Assembly: GCF_017377775.1 (NCBI RefSeq) | Contig: NZ_JAFVLN010000013.1 | Coordinates: 186,001 to 250,000 of the forward strand | DNA from: Streptomyces sp. VRA16 Mangrove soil | GTDB taxonomy: Bacteria; Actinomycetota; Actinomycetes; Streptomycetales; Streptomycetaceae | Direction: 5' to 3' | DNA length: 64,000 bases | Shown here: positions 36,645-44,783 of the stretch, in pieces | Layout: each line of letters begins with the position of its first letter | How positions within the stretch are numbered: the stretch's first letter is position 1 | Made by a program: the position numbers and the translations under genes | Notes under the pieces: model-generated | Told to the model about the DNA's origin: nothing | Database searches by the model: none | Seen by the model: only the letters and a program-made list of their open reading frames with translations

Positions 36645-37373
36645 CTACTTGATGTCGCTCTGCTCGGGCACCACGACGCCGAAGCGGTCCTGGATGGTGG
36701 CCAGCGCGGCCTCGTGGACCTGCTGCGCCGGGATGCCGTTCGGGTTGCCGTTCACCGGGAGCGGGCGGGTCGCGGAGGCGTTGCCGACCACGGTCGGGTT
36801 GTAGCCGTGGTAGACCGCGCCCTCGGTGGTGAACAGGGTGCACATGTGCGTCATGAAGCCGGCGATGATGACGTTCTTGCGGCCGGTCTTCTTGAGTTCC
36901 TTGTCGAGGTTCGTCTCGTGGAAGCCGTTGGGGACGGCCTTTTCGACGACGGCCTCGCCCTGGGCGGGCTTGAGCGCCGGAATGATCTGTCCGGCCTTCG
37001 ACGTGAGGTCGTAGCCCTTCTCCACGATGTGGATGACCGGGGTGTGCGCCTTGCGGGCACGCTCCAGGAGGGCCTTGGTCTCCTTCACCGCGGCACGCCA
37101 GCCGGTGAGCTCCATGGTGCCGCTGGTGTAGACGTTCTGGTAGTCGACGAGGACCAGGGCGGCGTTCGACAGCTTCGCCGGGGTCTCGTCCGTCTTCATC
37201 AGCTGCCGGAGCGTCGTGGTGTCCTTCGCGTGATTCGGTTCCGCTGTGGGCGACGCCTTCTTGTCGTTCCGGTCGGTGCGCGTGGCGGCCTCGGAGCTGC
37301 CGCCGCACGCCGTCACGGTGGCGGCGAGCAGGGCGGCGGTGCCCAGGGCGACTGCGGTGCGGACCGGCTTCAT
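36645..37373 (-). CDS. Lipoprotein isochorismatase-fold (cysteine) hydrolase
   Basis: 242 residues from an ATG that overlaps the upstream stop (ATGA), with AAGGAG upstream. The leader VRTAVALGTAALLAATVTAC ends in a lipobox, so the enzyme is anchored outside the membrane. The hydrolase domain has the Asp-Lys-Cys triad pattern: LVLVDYQNVYTSG (Asp), a lysine in EKAVPNGFHET, and the cysteine in AGFMTHMCTLFTTEGA. It is clearly paralogous to the cytoplasmic enzyme encoded just upstream (DGW/TGW, THMC and C-terminal IQDRFGVVV/IADLYGVVV blocks align). Family members hydrolyse isochorismate, nicotinamide or other amides. An exported copy is unusual. Confidence 0.85.
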   Translation of the reverse strand: MKPVRTAVALGTAALLAATVTACGGSSEAATRTDRNDKKASPTAEPNHAKDTTTLRQLMKTDETPAKLSNAALVLVDYQNVYTSGTMELTGWRAAVKETKALLERARKAHTPVIHIVEKGYDLTSKAGQIIPALKPAQGEAVVEKAVPNGFHETNLDKELKKTGRKNVIIAGFMTHMCTLFTTEGAVYHGYNPTVVGNASATRPLPVNGNPNGIPAQQVHEAALATIQDRFGVVVPEQSDIK

Positions 37374-37957
37374 CAGGAGATCTCCTTCTGGGACTCGACG
37401 ACGACCCCGTACAGGTCGGCGATGGTGGCGAGGGCGCTGCGGTGCACCTGCTCGGCGGGCACGTCGGTGCCCGCGACCGGCAGCGAGCGGGTGGCGCAGG
37501 CGTCTGCGGCGACGGTCGGACGGTGGCCGCCGAGGAAGGCGCCCTGCGCGGTGAACGCGACGCACATGTGCGTCATCCAGCCCGCGATGACGACGTCCTG
37601 ACCGCCGGGGATGTGCTCGGCGAGGTCGGTGTCGACGAACGCGTTCGGGACCTGCTTGACGACGACCGGCTCACCGTCGACCGGTGCGACCTTCGGGTGG
37701 ATGCTGCCGATCTCGGCCCGGATGTCGTACGGCGTCCCCGGGCCGCCGTCGTTGATCACGTGCACGACCTTGGTGCCGGCCGCGCGGGCCCGCGCCAGCA
37801 GCTGCGCGGCGGCGTCGAGGGACTCCTGCCAGCCGTCGAGTTCCATGACGCCCTGGGTGTAGGTGTTCTGGAAGTCGATGAGGACCAGGGTCGAGCCGGC
37901 CAGCGTGGCGGGCGTCTGGTCGAAGCCGTTGAGCTCGCGCAGCGTGGTTCGGGACAT
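37373..37957 (-). CDS. Cytoplasmic isochorismatase-fold (cysteine) hydrolase
   Basis: 194 residues, starting MSRTTLRELNGFDQTPATLA. Asp in LVLIDFQNTYTQG, lysine in VVVKQVPNAFVDTD and cysteine in AGWMTHMCVAFTAQGA form the family triad, with the cis-peptide region GWMTH before the cysteine. There is no signal peptide. It is translationally coupled to its exported paralogue and transcribed divergently from a GlxA-type regulator, which probably controls the pair. Likely chemistry is amide or ester hydrolysis of a small molecule; the substrate is unknown. Confidence 0.87.
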   Translation of the reverse strand: MSRTTLRELNGFDQTPATLAGSTLVLIDFQNTYTQGVMELDGWQESLDAAAQLLARARAAGTKVVHVINDGGPGTPYDIRAEIGSIHPKVAPVDGEPVVVKQVPNAFVDTDLAEHIPGGQDVVIAGWMTHMCVAFTAQGAFLGGHRPTVAADACATRSLPVAGTDVPAEQVHRSALATIADLYGVVVESQKEIS

Positions 37958-38042
37958 GGGTGTACCGCCTTTGAGTCACGTGTGTCGTTCGCGTCCCGGA
38001 ATTTCCGTCGGGCCGCGTCCGTAACGCTATGAGCCGGCTGTG

Positions 38043-38079
38043 ATGTCGGCAATGACGTCTAACATGCAGATACCGACAT
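38043..38079. promoter_or_regulatory. ATGTCGG ... CCGACAT inverted pair in the hydrolase/regulator intergenic region
   Basis: Perfect 7-bp arms (38043-38049 and 38073-38079) separated by 23 bp in the 152-bp divergent promoter region. The spacing, about three helical turns between half-site centres, suits an AraC-type dimer, so the GlxA-like protein may bind here. Confidence 0.5.
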
Positions 38080-38109
38080 GCCCGGTGGGGCGGACCGAGG
38101 GGAGGGCCC

Positions 38110-39108
38110 GTGCTGGACGCGACCGGTAGACGGCTCATCGTGATCGTGCTCTTCGAGGGCGTCGACCTGCTCGACGTCACCGGCCCTCCGGAGGTCTTCT
38201 CGCTCGCCCTGCGCGAGACCGACGAGGCGGCGGGCTATCAGGTGCTGCTCGCGGCGCGGACCATGGATCCGGTGACGACCGGCGCCGGGGTCCGCATCCT
38301 GCCCGACGTCACCTTCGAGGCGGCCGCGGCGGGCGGGATCGACACGCTGATCGTGCCGGGGGCGGTGGAGGTCGACGCGGAGCGCCGGGTGCATCCGCTG
38401 GTCGATCCCGAGCTGGTCGAGTGGGTGCGGGTGCTCGCCGGGCGGACGCACCGGATCACCTCGGTGTGCGTGGGCGCGCATCTGCTGGCCGCGGCGGGCC
38501 TGCTCGACGGCAAGCGCGCCACGACGCACTGGTCGACCGCGCAGCGACTGGCCGCCGACCACCCGGCGGTGCGGGTCGACGCGGACCCGATCTTCATCCG
38601 CGAGGACAACGTGTGGACGGGCGCCGGGATCAGCGCCTGCCTCGATCTCTCCCTCGCGCTGATCGCCGACGACCTGGGCGAGGAGGTCGCCCTGCGGGTG
38701 GCCCGGCAGCTGGTGATGTACCTCAAACGCCCCAGCGGGCAGAGCCAGTTCAGCGTGCCGCTGGAGCAGGTCTCCTCGACGCGCCGCATCGAGGATCTGC
38801 GCCACCACATCCTGCGCCGTGTCGCCGAGCCGCTCACGGTCGCCGATCTCGCCGCGTACGCGCATGTCAGCGACCGGCACCTGACCCGTCTGTTCAAGAC
38901 CGAACTCGGCACGACCCCGCACGCGTACATCGAGTCGGTCCGGGTGGAGAAGGCCCGGCACGAGCTGGAGTCGTCGGACGCCACGCTCGAACGCGTCGCG
39001 TCCGTCTGCGGGTTCGGCACGGTGGACACGCTCGTACGGGCCTTCCGGCGGCGGCTGAACACGACGCCGACGGAGTACCGGCGCCGGTTCCGGGTGCCGG
39101 CGCCGTGA
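38110..39108 (+). CDS. GlxA-type regulator: DJ-1/PfpI domain plus AraC HTH
   Basis: 332 residues from a GTG at 38110 with GGGGAGGG upstream. The N-terminal DJ-1/PfpI-like domain (VIVLFEGVDLLDVTGPPEVF; nucleophile-elbow cysteine in ITSVCVGAHLLAAAG) should bind a small ligand rather than catalyse. The C-terminal AraC double helix-turn-helix begins near LTVADLAAYAHVSDRHLTRL and ends with ASVCGFGTVDTLVRAFRRRL. It is divergent from the two isochorismatase-fold hydrolases, the arrangement often seen when a GlxA-type protein activates a hydrolase operon in response to its substrate. Confidence 0.9.
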   Translation: MLDATGRRLIVIVLFEGVDLLDVTGPPEVFSLALRETDEAAGYQVLLAARTMDPVTTGAGVRILPDVTFEAAAAGGIDTLIVPGAVEVDAERRVHPLVDPELVEWVRVLAGRTHRITSVCVGAHLLAAAGLLDGKRATTHWSTAQRLAADHPAVRVDADPIFIREDNVWTGAGISACLDLSLALIADDLGEEVALRVARQLVMYLKRPSGQSQFSVPLEQVSSTRRIEDLRHHILRRVAEPLTVADLAAYAHVSDRHLTRLFKTELGTTPHAYIESVRVEKARHELESSDATLERVASVCGFGTVDTLVRAFRRRLNTTPTEYRRRFRVPAP

Positions 39109-39145
39109 TCTTCCCGTGGGGGCGGCGGGGTGTGAGGGTGTGCGC

Positions 39146-40573
39146 ATGAAGTCTCGCCGTCGCGGCCCGCTGCTCGCCCTCTCCCTCGGTGCCGTCCTCT
39201 CCCTGGTCGCGGGGTGTGGGGGCGCCGCGACGGATACCAAGTCCCCCTCGCCGTCGCGGAGTTCGGCCGCCGACGCGCCCCGGGCGCCGCGCGAGAGCCG
39301 GGCGCCCGAGGCCGGGAAGGGCTCCCGGGACCCCGACGACCTCAACGGGGACGGGCATCCGGATCTGCTGCTGACCGTGTCGACGCTGCCGGCCGGCGCC
39401 GAGCCCGACCAGTCCGGTTCCGACCAGCGGGTCGCGGTCGTGTACGGCTCGGCGCACGGGCTCGATCCGACGACACGGGCGGTGTACGAGCGCGCGGACT
39501 TCGGGCTGCCCGCGCGCGATCCGCAGGCGGCGGGCAGTGCGTGGAGCATCTCCACGGACGACCTGGTCACCGGCGATCTGGACGGGGACGGGTACCCCGA
39601 CTTCGTCAACCAGGTGGCGGGCGAGCGGGCCACCGACGGGCACGTCATCGGGCAGCGCATCGCCCCGTACGTGAGCTGGGGGTCGCCGACCGGTCCCGTC
39701 CGGGGGACGCGGGCGACCCCGGTCCGGCTCCCGGCGGCGGCCCGGCTGGGCGTCTCGACGCCGGTGCGGGGCGACTTCGACGGGGACGGACACCTGGACC
39801 TCGCCGGGCTGAACGCGGGTGAGCGGCCCGTGGTGTGGCTGCTCTACGGGCCCTTCGACCGGTCGACCGGCGCACCGGCCCGCACGGCGTCGCTGCCGGC
39901 CGTCGCCGGGGGCGGCGGGCTGTCCGCGGACGCCGTCGACCCCGAACACCCGCGCCGCACCGGCCTGTTGGTGCGGCGCACCTCGGACGGCGAGCAGGAG
40001 GACGGCATCTGGTACGCCGACGTCCGCACCGGCCGGGGCCGGACGCTCCGCAAGGGCAACGCCCACGCGTTCGGCGACTTCGACGGTGACGGCGTCCGTG
40101 ATCTGGCGATCGGTGACGACGGCGGCCGCAACGACGAGCCCGGCTACGAGACCGAGGCCCCGGACGTCGACGGCTCGCTCGCCGTGTACCCGGGCGACGG
40201 CGGCGCCCCGGTGCCGTACCGGCTGCCGGCCCCCGGCCCGGCGCGCGGCTCCTTCCGGGCGGCCGACCCGGACGGTGACGGCCGCGACGGGCTGCTGGTC
40301 ACCGGGGGCACCGGCGGCGTCACCCTGATCGACGGGGAGACGCGGACGCGCACCGGGCGGCAGGGCCCCGCGCGGTGGGCGGGCAAGAAGGTGCCCGCGG
40401 CGGCCCGCGCCGCCCACGTCGTCACCGTCGCCGACTTCGACGGCGACGGGAAGGACGAGGTGGTGTGGGCCTGGGGGCGGCACGGGTCGGGTGACGCCAC
40501 GCACTGGTGGGTCGCGCGCGGGACGTCGTCGAAGGACGAGACGTCGTTCCTGACGACCGGGTTCGCCCGGTGA
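39146..40573 (+). CDS. FG-GAP/VCBS repeat lipoprotein
   Basis: 475 residues from the ATG at 39146. The signal peptide LLALSLGAVLSLVAGC has lipobox VAGC. After a serine/proline-rich linker of about 45 residues there are at least six calcium-binding-type FG-GAP motifs (DLNGDGHPD, DLDGDGYPD, DFDGDGHLD, DFDGDGVRD, DPDGDGRDG, DFDGDGKDE), the layout of an integrin-like beta-propeller of about seven blades. It should be displayed on the cell surface and bind calcium; partner unknown. It follows the GlxA-type gene by 37 bp, but no functional link is evident. Confidence 0.88.
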   Translation: MKSRRRGPLLALSLGAVLSLVAGCGGAATDTKSPSPSRSSAADAPRAPRESRAPEAGKGSRDPDDLNGDGHPDLLLTVSTLPAGAEPDQSGSDQRVAVVYGSAHGLDPTTRAVYERADFGLPARDPQAAGSAWSISTDDLVTGDLDGDGYPDFVNQVAGERATDGHVIGQRIAPYVSWGSPTGPVRGTRATPVRLPAAARLGVSTPVRGDFDGDGHLDLAGLNAGERPVVWLLYGPFDRSTGAPARTASLPAVAGGGGLSADAVDPEHPRRTGLLVRRTSDGEQEDGIWYADVRTGRGRTLRKGNAHAFGDFDGDGVRDLAIGDDGGRNDEPGYETEAPDVDGSLAVYPGDGGAPVPYRLPAPGPARGSFRAADPDGDGRDGLLVTGGTGGVTLIDGETRTRTGRQGPARWAGKKVPAAARAAHVVTVADFDGDGKDEVVWAWGRHGSGDATHWWVARGTSSKDETSFLTTGFAR

Positions 40574-40588
40574 CCCGCGGACCCGCGC

Positions 40589-41434
40589 TCAGGTCTGCGC
40601 CACGAACTCCTTGAGGGCCGCCGCGAACGCCTTCGGCCGGTCCAGCGGGATCAGCGTGCCGCAGTCGTCCAGCTCCACCAGGCGTCCCTGCGGCAGGAGT
40701 TCGGCGAGCCGGCGGCCGTGCGCGGGCGGGTTCACCCGGTCCTGCCGGCCCCAGACGACCAGGGCGGGACGGTCGTACGCGCGCAGGGCGTCGACCGTCT
40801 CCATCAGTTCGGTCCGCCGCGCCGCCTTGAGATAGCCGATGAGCAGGTCGCGGGCGGCCGGGTCCGCGCGCAGCGGCCTGATCCAGCGGTCGATGAGGTC
40901 GTGCGGGACGGGGCGCTGCGCCATCGCCGCGTATCCGAGCCCGGGGATCCGCCGCACCGGCCGCACCGCGAGGATCCAGGCGTGGAACGCGATGCCGCCG
41001 GGGATGCGGGCGGACAGGTCGAGCATCTTGCCGGGGACGCCGGGCGGGTAGTTGTCGAACGCCTCGCAGCCCGCGAGCACCAGCCGGCCCACCCGGTCGG
41101 GCCGCTCGGCGACGAGCTGCTGGAGCCGGCCCGTGTCGTTCTCCACGAACACCGTGTCGTCGCCGAGCTTCAGCACGTCGGCGAACTCCCCGATGAGCGA
41201 CGCCATGGTGCGCGGGGAGAGCCGGGTCCCGGGGCGCAGGGGCAGGCGGTGGCTGCCGTACGGGAGGGTCGGCACGATGCACCGTACGGACGTGCCGAGT
41301 TCGTCGACGACATGCCGCCACACCGCACCGTCCTGGGCGAGGCCGTGGAGCAGGAGCACCGGGGTGCCGTCGCCTCCGGTGTCGTCGTACGCGATCGGAC
41401 CTGTGGAGAGTTCGGCCTGCTGCGTCGTCGTCAT
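40589..41434 (-). CDS. Alpha/beta hydrolase with altered catalytic residues
   Basis: 281 residues. HGLAQDG forms the oxyanion-hole region. The nucleophile elbow reads VENDTGRL, with Asp where most esterases have Ser, as in haloalkane-dehalogenase-like members. The acid lies near WGRQDRVNP. The usual catalytic His near the C-terminus appears replaced in DDCGTLIPLDRPKAF (GT in place of GH), so conventional hydrolysis is doubtful unless another His takes over. It is probably cytoplasmic, since I see no signal peptide, and ends 15 bp from the converging FG-GAP gene. Confidence 0.8.
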   Translation of the reverse strand: MTTTQQAELSTGPIAYDDTGGDGTPVLLLHGLAQDGAVWRHVVDELGTSVRCIVPTLPYGSHRLPLRPGTRLSPRTMASLIGEFADVLKLGDDTVFVENDTGRLQQLVAERPDRVGRLVLAGCEAFDNYPPGVPGKMLDLSARIPGGIAFHAWILAVRPVRRIPGLGYAAMAQRPVPHDLIDRWIRPLRADPAARDLLIGYLKAARRTELMETVDALRAYDRPALVVWGRQDRVNPPAHGRRLAELLPQGRLVELDDCGTLIPLDRPKAFAAALKEFVAQT

Positions 41435-41501
41435 GCCACCGAGCCTATGCCGCCCGCCGCGGCGCGGACGGGGAACTCCGAACGGGGCCCGGGGACCGGC
41501 C

Positions 41502-41906
41502 CTACGGGAGGACGGCGGTGCCGTCCAGTTCCACCAGGGCCTGTTCGTCCCAGAGCCGGGCGACGCCGATCACCGCCATCGCGGGATAGTCGCGGCCCGC
41601 CAACTCCCGCCAGATGGCGCCGAGTCGACGGGCGTGCGCGCGGTAGTCGGCCACGTCCGTCGCGTAGACGGTGACCCGGGCGAGGTCCGCGGGGGTGCCG
41701 CCCGCGGCCCGCAGGGCGGTGAGCAGGTTGGTGAGGGCCCGGGTGAACTGGGCGGGCAGGTCCGCCCCGACGATCTTGCCGTCGGCGTCCAGGGCGGTCT
41801 GCCCGGCGAGCAGCACGAGGCGGCCGCCGGTGGCGACGACGGCGTGCGAGAAGCCGGTGGGCGGGGAGAGTTCGGGCGGGTTGATGCGTCGGGGACCGTC
41901 GTTCAT
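41502..41906 (-). CDS. Rid-family (YjgF/RidA-like) protein lacking the usual arginine
   Basis: 134 residues from an ATG with AAGGAGG upstream that overlaps the acyl-CoA dehydrogenase stop (ATGA). The Rid fold is clear: SHAVVATGGRLVLLAGQTAL, QFTRALTNLLTALRAAGGTP, VTVYATDVADYRAHARRLG. The PAR(S/T)-x-V motif of true RidA, whose Arg holds the substrate carboxylate, reads YPAMAVIGV here, so the Arg is Met. A CoA thioester has no free carboxylate to bind, so the change fits a role on an enamine/imine CoA intermediate of the neighbouring pathway. The ring-opening or deamination step is an inference. Confidence 0.85.
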   Translation of the reverse strand: MNDGPRRINPPELSPPTGFSHAVVATGGRLVLLAGQTALDADGKIVGADLPAQFTRALTNLLTALRAAGGTPADLARVTVYATDVADYRAHARRLGAIWRELAGRDYPAMAVIGVARLWDEQALVELDGTAVLP

Positions 41907-43021
41907 TCGGCTGCCTCCTTGTACAACTCGCGGGCGATGATGGCGCGTTGGATCTCGGTGGCGCCTTCGTAGATGCGGGGCGCGCGCACCTCGCGGTAGA
42001 GGTGTTCCAGGAGGTGGCCGCGGCACAGGGCCCGCGCGCCGTGCAGCTGGACCGCGGTGTCGATCACGTGCTGGGCGGTCTCGGTGGCGAGCAGTTTCGC
42101 CATCGCGGCGCGCCGCGGGACGCCGTCGGCGCCTTCGTCGTACGCGCAGGCCGCCGCGTACACCATCAGGCGGGCGGACTCGACGCGCAGCGCCATGTCG
42201 GCGACCTGGTGGGCCACGGTCTGGAGGTCCTTGAGGGGCCCGCCGAACGCCTCGCGGCGCGCGGTGTGGTCGAGGGTCGCGTCGAGCGCGGCCTGGGCCA
42301 TGCCGACGGCGAACGCGCCGACGCTGGGCCGGAACAGGTTGAGGGTGTTCATGGCGACGCGGAAGCCGCGGCCCACCTCGCCGAGCACGTCGTCGGCGGT
42401 GACGGGGACCTCGTCGAAGGCGAGGCTGCCGAGCGGGTGCGGGGAGAGCATGTCCAGCGGGGTGCCGGTGAGGCCGGGCCGGTCGGCGGGCACCAGGAAC
42501 GCCGTGACGCCCCGGCTCCCCGGCTCTCCGGTGCGGGCGAAGACGGTGTAGAAGTCGGCCTCCGGGGCGTTGGAGATCCAGGTCTTCTCGCCGGAGAGCC
42601 GCCAGGTCCCGTCCTGCTCGACCGCCCGCAGCGCCAGCGCCGCCGCGTCCGAGCCCGCCCCCGGCTCGCTCAGCGCGAACGCCGCCACCGCCGTCCCGGC
42701 GCCGACCCGCGGGAGCCAGCGCGCGCGCTGCTCCTCGGTGCCGTACGCGTGCACGGGGTGCGCCCCGAGTCCTTGCAGGGCGAGGGCCGTCTCGGCCTCC
42801 GTGCTGATCTGTGCCAGGGACTCGCGCATCAGGCACAGATCGAGGGCGCCGGAGGTGAAGAGGCGCTCCAACAGGCCGAGTCGGCCCAGTTCGGCGACGA
42901 GGGGGCGGTTGATCCGGCCCGGTTCGCCCTTCTCCGCGAGGGGTGCCAGGTGCCGGCGTGCGAGCCCGCGCAGCCGGGCGCACCACGCGAGGTGATCGGG
43001 GTCGAGCGAGAAAGTGCCCAT
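41903..43021 (-). CDS. Acyl-CoA dehydrogenase
   Basis: 372 residues from an ATG at 43021 without a ribosome-binding site; a TACGGT -10 box lies 7 nt upstream, so it is probably leaderless. FAD-binding and substrate motifs are present: AFALSEPGAGSDAAALALRA, KTWISNAPEADFYTVFAR and the C-terminal RIYEGATEIQRAIIARELYK. The catalytic Glu is expected in YEGATE, as in most of the family. It should introduce a double bond into an (alicyclic) acyl-CoA. It is coupled to the Rid protein, divergent from the aryl-CoA ligase, and shares the operator at 43032-43069. Confidence 0.9.
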   Translation of the reverse strand: MGTFSLDPDHLAWCARLRGLARRHLAPLAEKGEPGRINRPLVAELGRLGLLERLFTSGALDLCLMRESLAQISTEAETALALQGLGAHPVHAYGTEEQRARWLPRVGAGTAVAAFALSEPGAGSDAAALALRAVEQDGTWRLSGEKTWISNAPEADFYTVFARTGEPGSRGVTAFLVPADRPGLTGTPLDMLSPHPLGSLAFDEVPVTADDVLGEVGRGFRVAMNTLNLFRPSVGAFAVGMAQAALDATLDHTARREAFGGPLKDLQTVAHQVADMALRVESARLMVYAAACAYDEGADGVPRRAAMAKLLATETAQHVIDTAVQLHGARALCRGHLLEHLYREVRAPRIYEGATEIQRAIIARELYKEAAE

Positions 43022-43031
43022 ACACGGAACC

Positions 43032-43072
43032 GTATCGCGCACCGTTGACTGTCGTCACCATCACGATACGCT
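43032..43072. promoter_or_regulatory. Composite operator, copy 1 (ACAD/ligase divergent promoter)
   Basis: GTATC (43032-43036), N9, TGACTGTCGTCA (43046-43057), N7, GATAC (43065-43069). The same three blocks occur at 55699-55738. The central block overlaps a -35 TTGACT (43045-43050) whose -10 TACGCT is at 43067-43072, serving the ligase; the left GTATC covers the -10 of the dehydrogenase on the other strand. One protein bound here could repress both directions. PaaX, encoded behind the ligase, is the likely binder. Confidence 0.78.
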
Positions 43073-43135
43073 CGATGCGCGACCACACGCCGAGAAGCAG
43101 CCGCGAAGCATGCGACGGCAAGGGGGCATCCGGCC

Positions 43136-44779
43136 ATGACCCACCCACGCAGCCCGCACGGCCCACTCCTGCCCTCCGGGCACGTCGACACGTTCGCGCG
43201 CGACCATCTGCCGCCCGCCGAGCTCTGGCCCGACCTGGTCCTCGACGGGCCGGGACCGCCCGGTCCTGCCGTGCTGAACTGCGGCGCCGAGCTCCTCGAC
43301 GCGACCGTCGAGCGGTTCGGCGCCGATCGGCCCGCCTTCCACTGCCCCGGCCGGCCCCCGTGGACGTACGGGGAGCTGCGGGCCACCGTCGACCGGATCG
43401 CGCACGTCCTCACCGACGACCTGGGCGTCGTGCCCGGCAACCGCGTCCTGCTGCGCGGCCCCACCACCCCGCATCTGGCGGCCTGTTGGCTCGCCGTGAT
43501 GAAGGCGGGCGGGGTCGCGGTGACCGTGCTGGCGCAGGCGCGGGCGACCGAGCTGGCCACGATGTGCGGGATCGCGCAGGTGCGGCACGCGCTGTGCGAC
43601 GTACGGTCCGTGGACGATCTGGCGAAGGCCGGGGTGCCGGGGCTGCGGATCACCACCTTCGGCGGGGACGGGCCCGACGACCTGCTGCACCGCGCGGCCC
43701 CGAAGCCCGCCGGGTACGCGGCGGTGCGCACCGCGGCCGACGACGTCGCGCTGATCGCGTTCACCTCGGGCACCACCGGGCGGCCCAAGGGGTGCATGCA
43801 CTTCCACCGGGACGTGCTCGCCGTCGCGGACACGTTCGCGCGGCATGTCGTCAAGCCGGTCCCCGACGACGTGTTCGCGGGCAGTCCGCCGCTCGGCTTC
43901 ACCTTCGGGCTCGGCGGACTCGTGATCTTCCCGCTGCGGGCCGGCGCCTCGGCGCTGCTGCTCGAACAGGCGGGCGCGCCACGGCTGTTGGCGGCGGTGC
44001 CCGAGCACCGGGTGTCGGTGCTGTTCACCGCGCCGACCGCCTACCGGGCGATGCTCGCCGACCCGTCCTGGGACGCGTACGACCTGAGCTCGCTGCGCCG
44101 CTGTGTCTCCGCCGGGGAGAATCTGCCGGCCGCGACCTGGCACGCCTGGCACGAGGCGACCGGTCTGCGCATCATCAACGGCATCGGCGCCACCGAACTC
44201 CTGCACATCTTCATCTCGGCAGCGGACGAAGCGGCCCGGCCGGGGGTGACCGGGCTGCCGGTGCCCGGCTGGGAGGCGCGGGTCGTGGACCGGGACGGCG
44301 CCCGGCTGCCGGACGGGGAACCGGGGCTGCTCGCCGTGCGCGGGCCCGTCGGCTGCCGCTATCTCGCCGACGAGCGGCAGCGCGGGTACGTGCGCGACGG
44401 CTGGAACTTCACGGGGGACACCTACGTCCGTGAGCCCGACGGGTACTTCCGGTACGTGGCCCGCGCCGACGACATGATCATTTCCGCCGGGTACAACATC
44501 GCGGGCCCCGAGGTCGAGGAGGCGCTGCTGCGCCACCCGGACGTGGCGGAGGCGGCCGTCGTGGGGCGGCCCGACGAGGCGCGCGGCCAGATCGCGGTCG
44601 CGTACGTGGTGCTGCGGCCCGGCGCCCGCCGGGACCCGGAGGGACTGCGCGCGTTCATGAAGGCGGAGCTGGTGCCGTACAAGTGCCCGCGCGCGATCGA
44701 GTTCCTCGACGCCCTGCCCAGGACCGCCACGGGAAAGCTCCAGCGCTTCCGGCTGCGCGAGCCCGGAACCGTAAGGTGA
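43136..44779 (+). CDS. Benzoate/2-aminobenzoate-CoA ligase family
   Basis: 547 residues, ATG with AAGGGGG upstream. ANL-superfamily motifs: P-loop FTSGTTGRPKGCMHFHRD (about residues 209-226), GIGATELLHIFISAA, the hinge/adenylate region YVARADDMIISAGYNIAGPE and the C-terminal catalytic lysine in PRTATGKLQRF. The GATELLHIF segment and overall length fit benzoate-CoA ligase and 2-aminobenzoate-CoA ligase rather than fatty acyl ligases. It would activate an aromatic acid with ATP and CoA as the first pathway step. PaaX starts 4 bp after its stop, so the pathway's regulator and first enzyme share one message. Confidence 0.88.
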   Translation: MTHPRSPHGPLLPSGHVDTFARDHLPPAELWPDLVLDGPGPPGPAVLNCGAELLDATVERFGADRPAFHCPGRPPWTYGELRATVDRIAHVLTDDLGVVPGNRVLLRGPTTPHLAACWLAVMKAGGVAVTVLAQARATELATMCGIAQVRHALCDVRSVDDLAKAGVPGLRITTFGGDGPDDLLHRAAPKPAGYAAVRTAADDVALIAFTSGTTGRPKGCMHFHRDVLAVADTFARHVVKPVPDDVFAGSPPLGFTFGLGGLVIFPLRAGASALLLEQAGAPRLLAAVPEHRVSVLFTAPTAYRAMLADPSWDAYDLSSLRRCVSAGENLPAATWHAWHEATGLRIINGIGATELLHIFISAADEAARPGVTGLPVPGWEARVVDRDGARLPDGEPGLLAVRGPVGCRYLADERQRGYVRDGWNFTGDTYVREPDGYFRYVARADDMIISAGYNIAGPEVEEALLRHPDVAEAAVVGRPDEARGQIAVAYVVLRPGARRDPEGLRAFMKAELVPYKCPRAIEFLDALPRTATGKLQRFRLREPGTVR

Positions 44780-44783
44780 TCAC

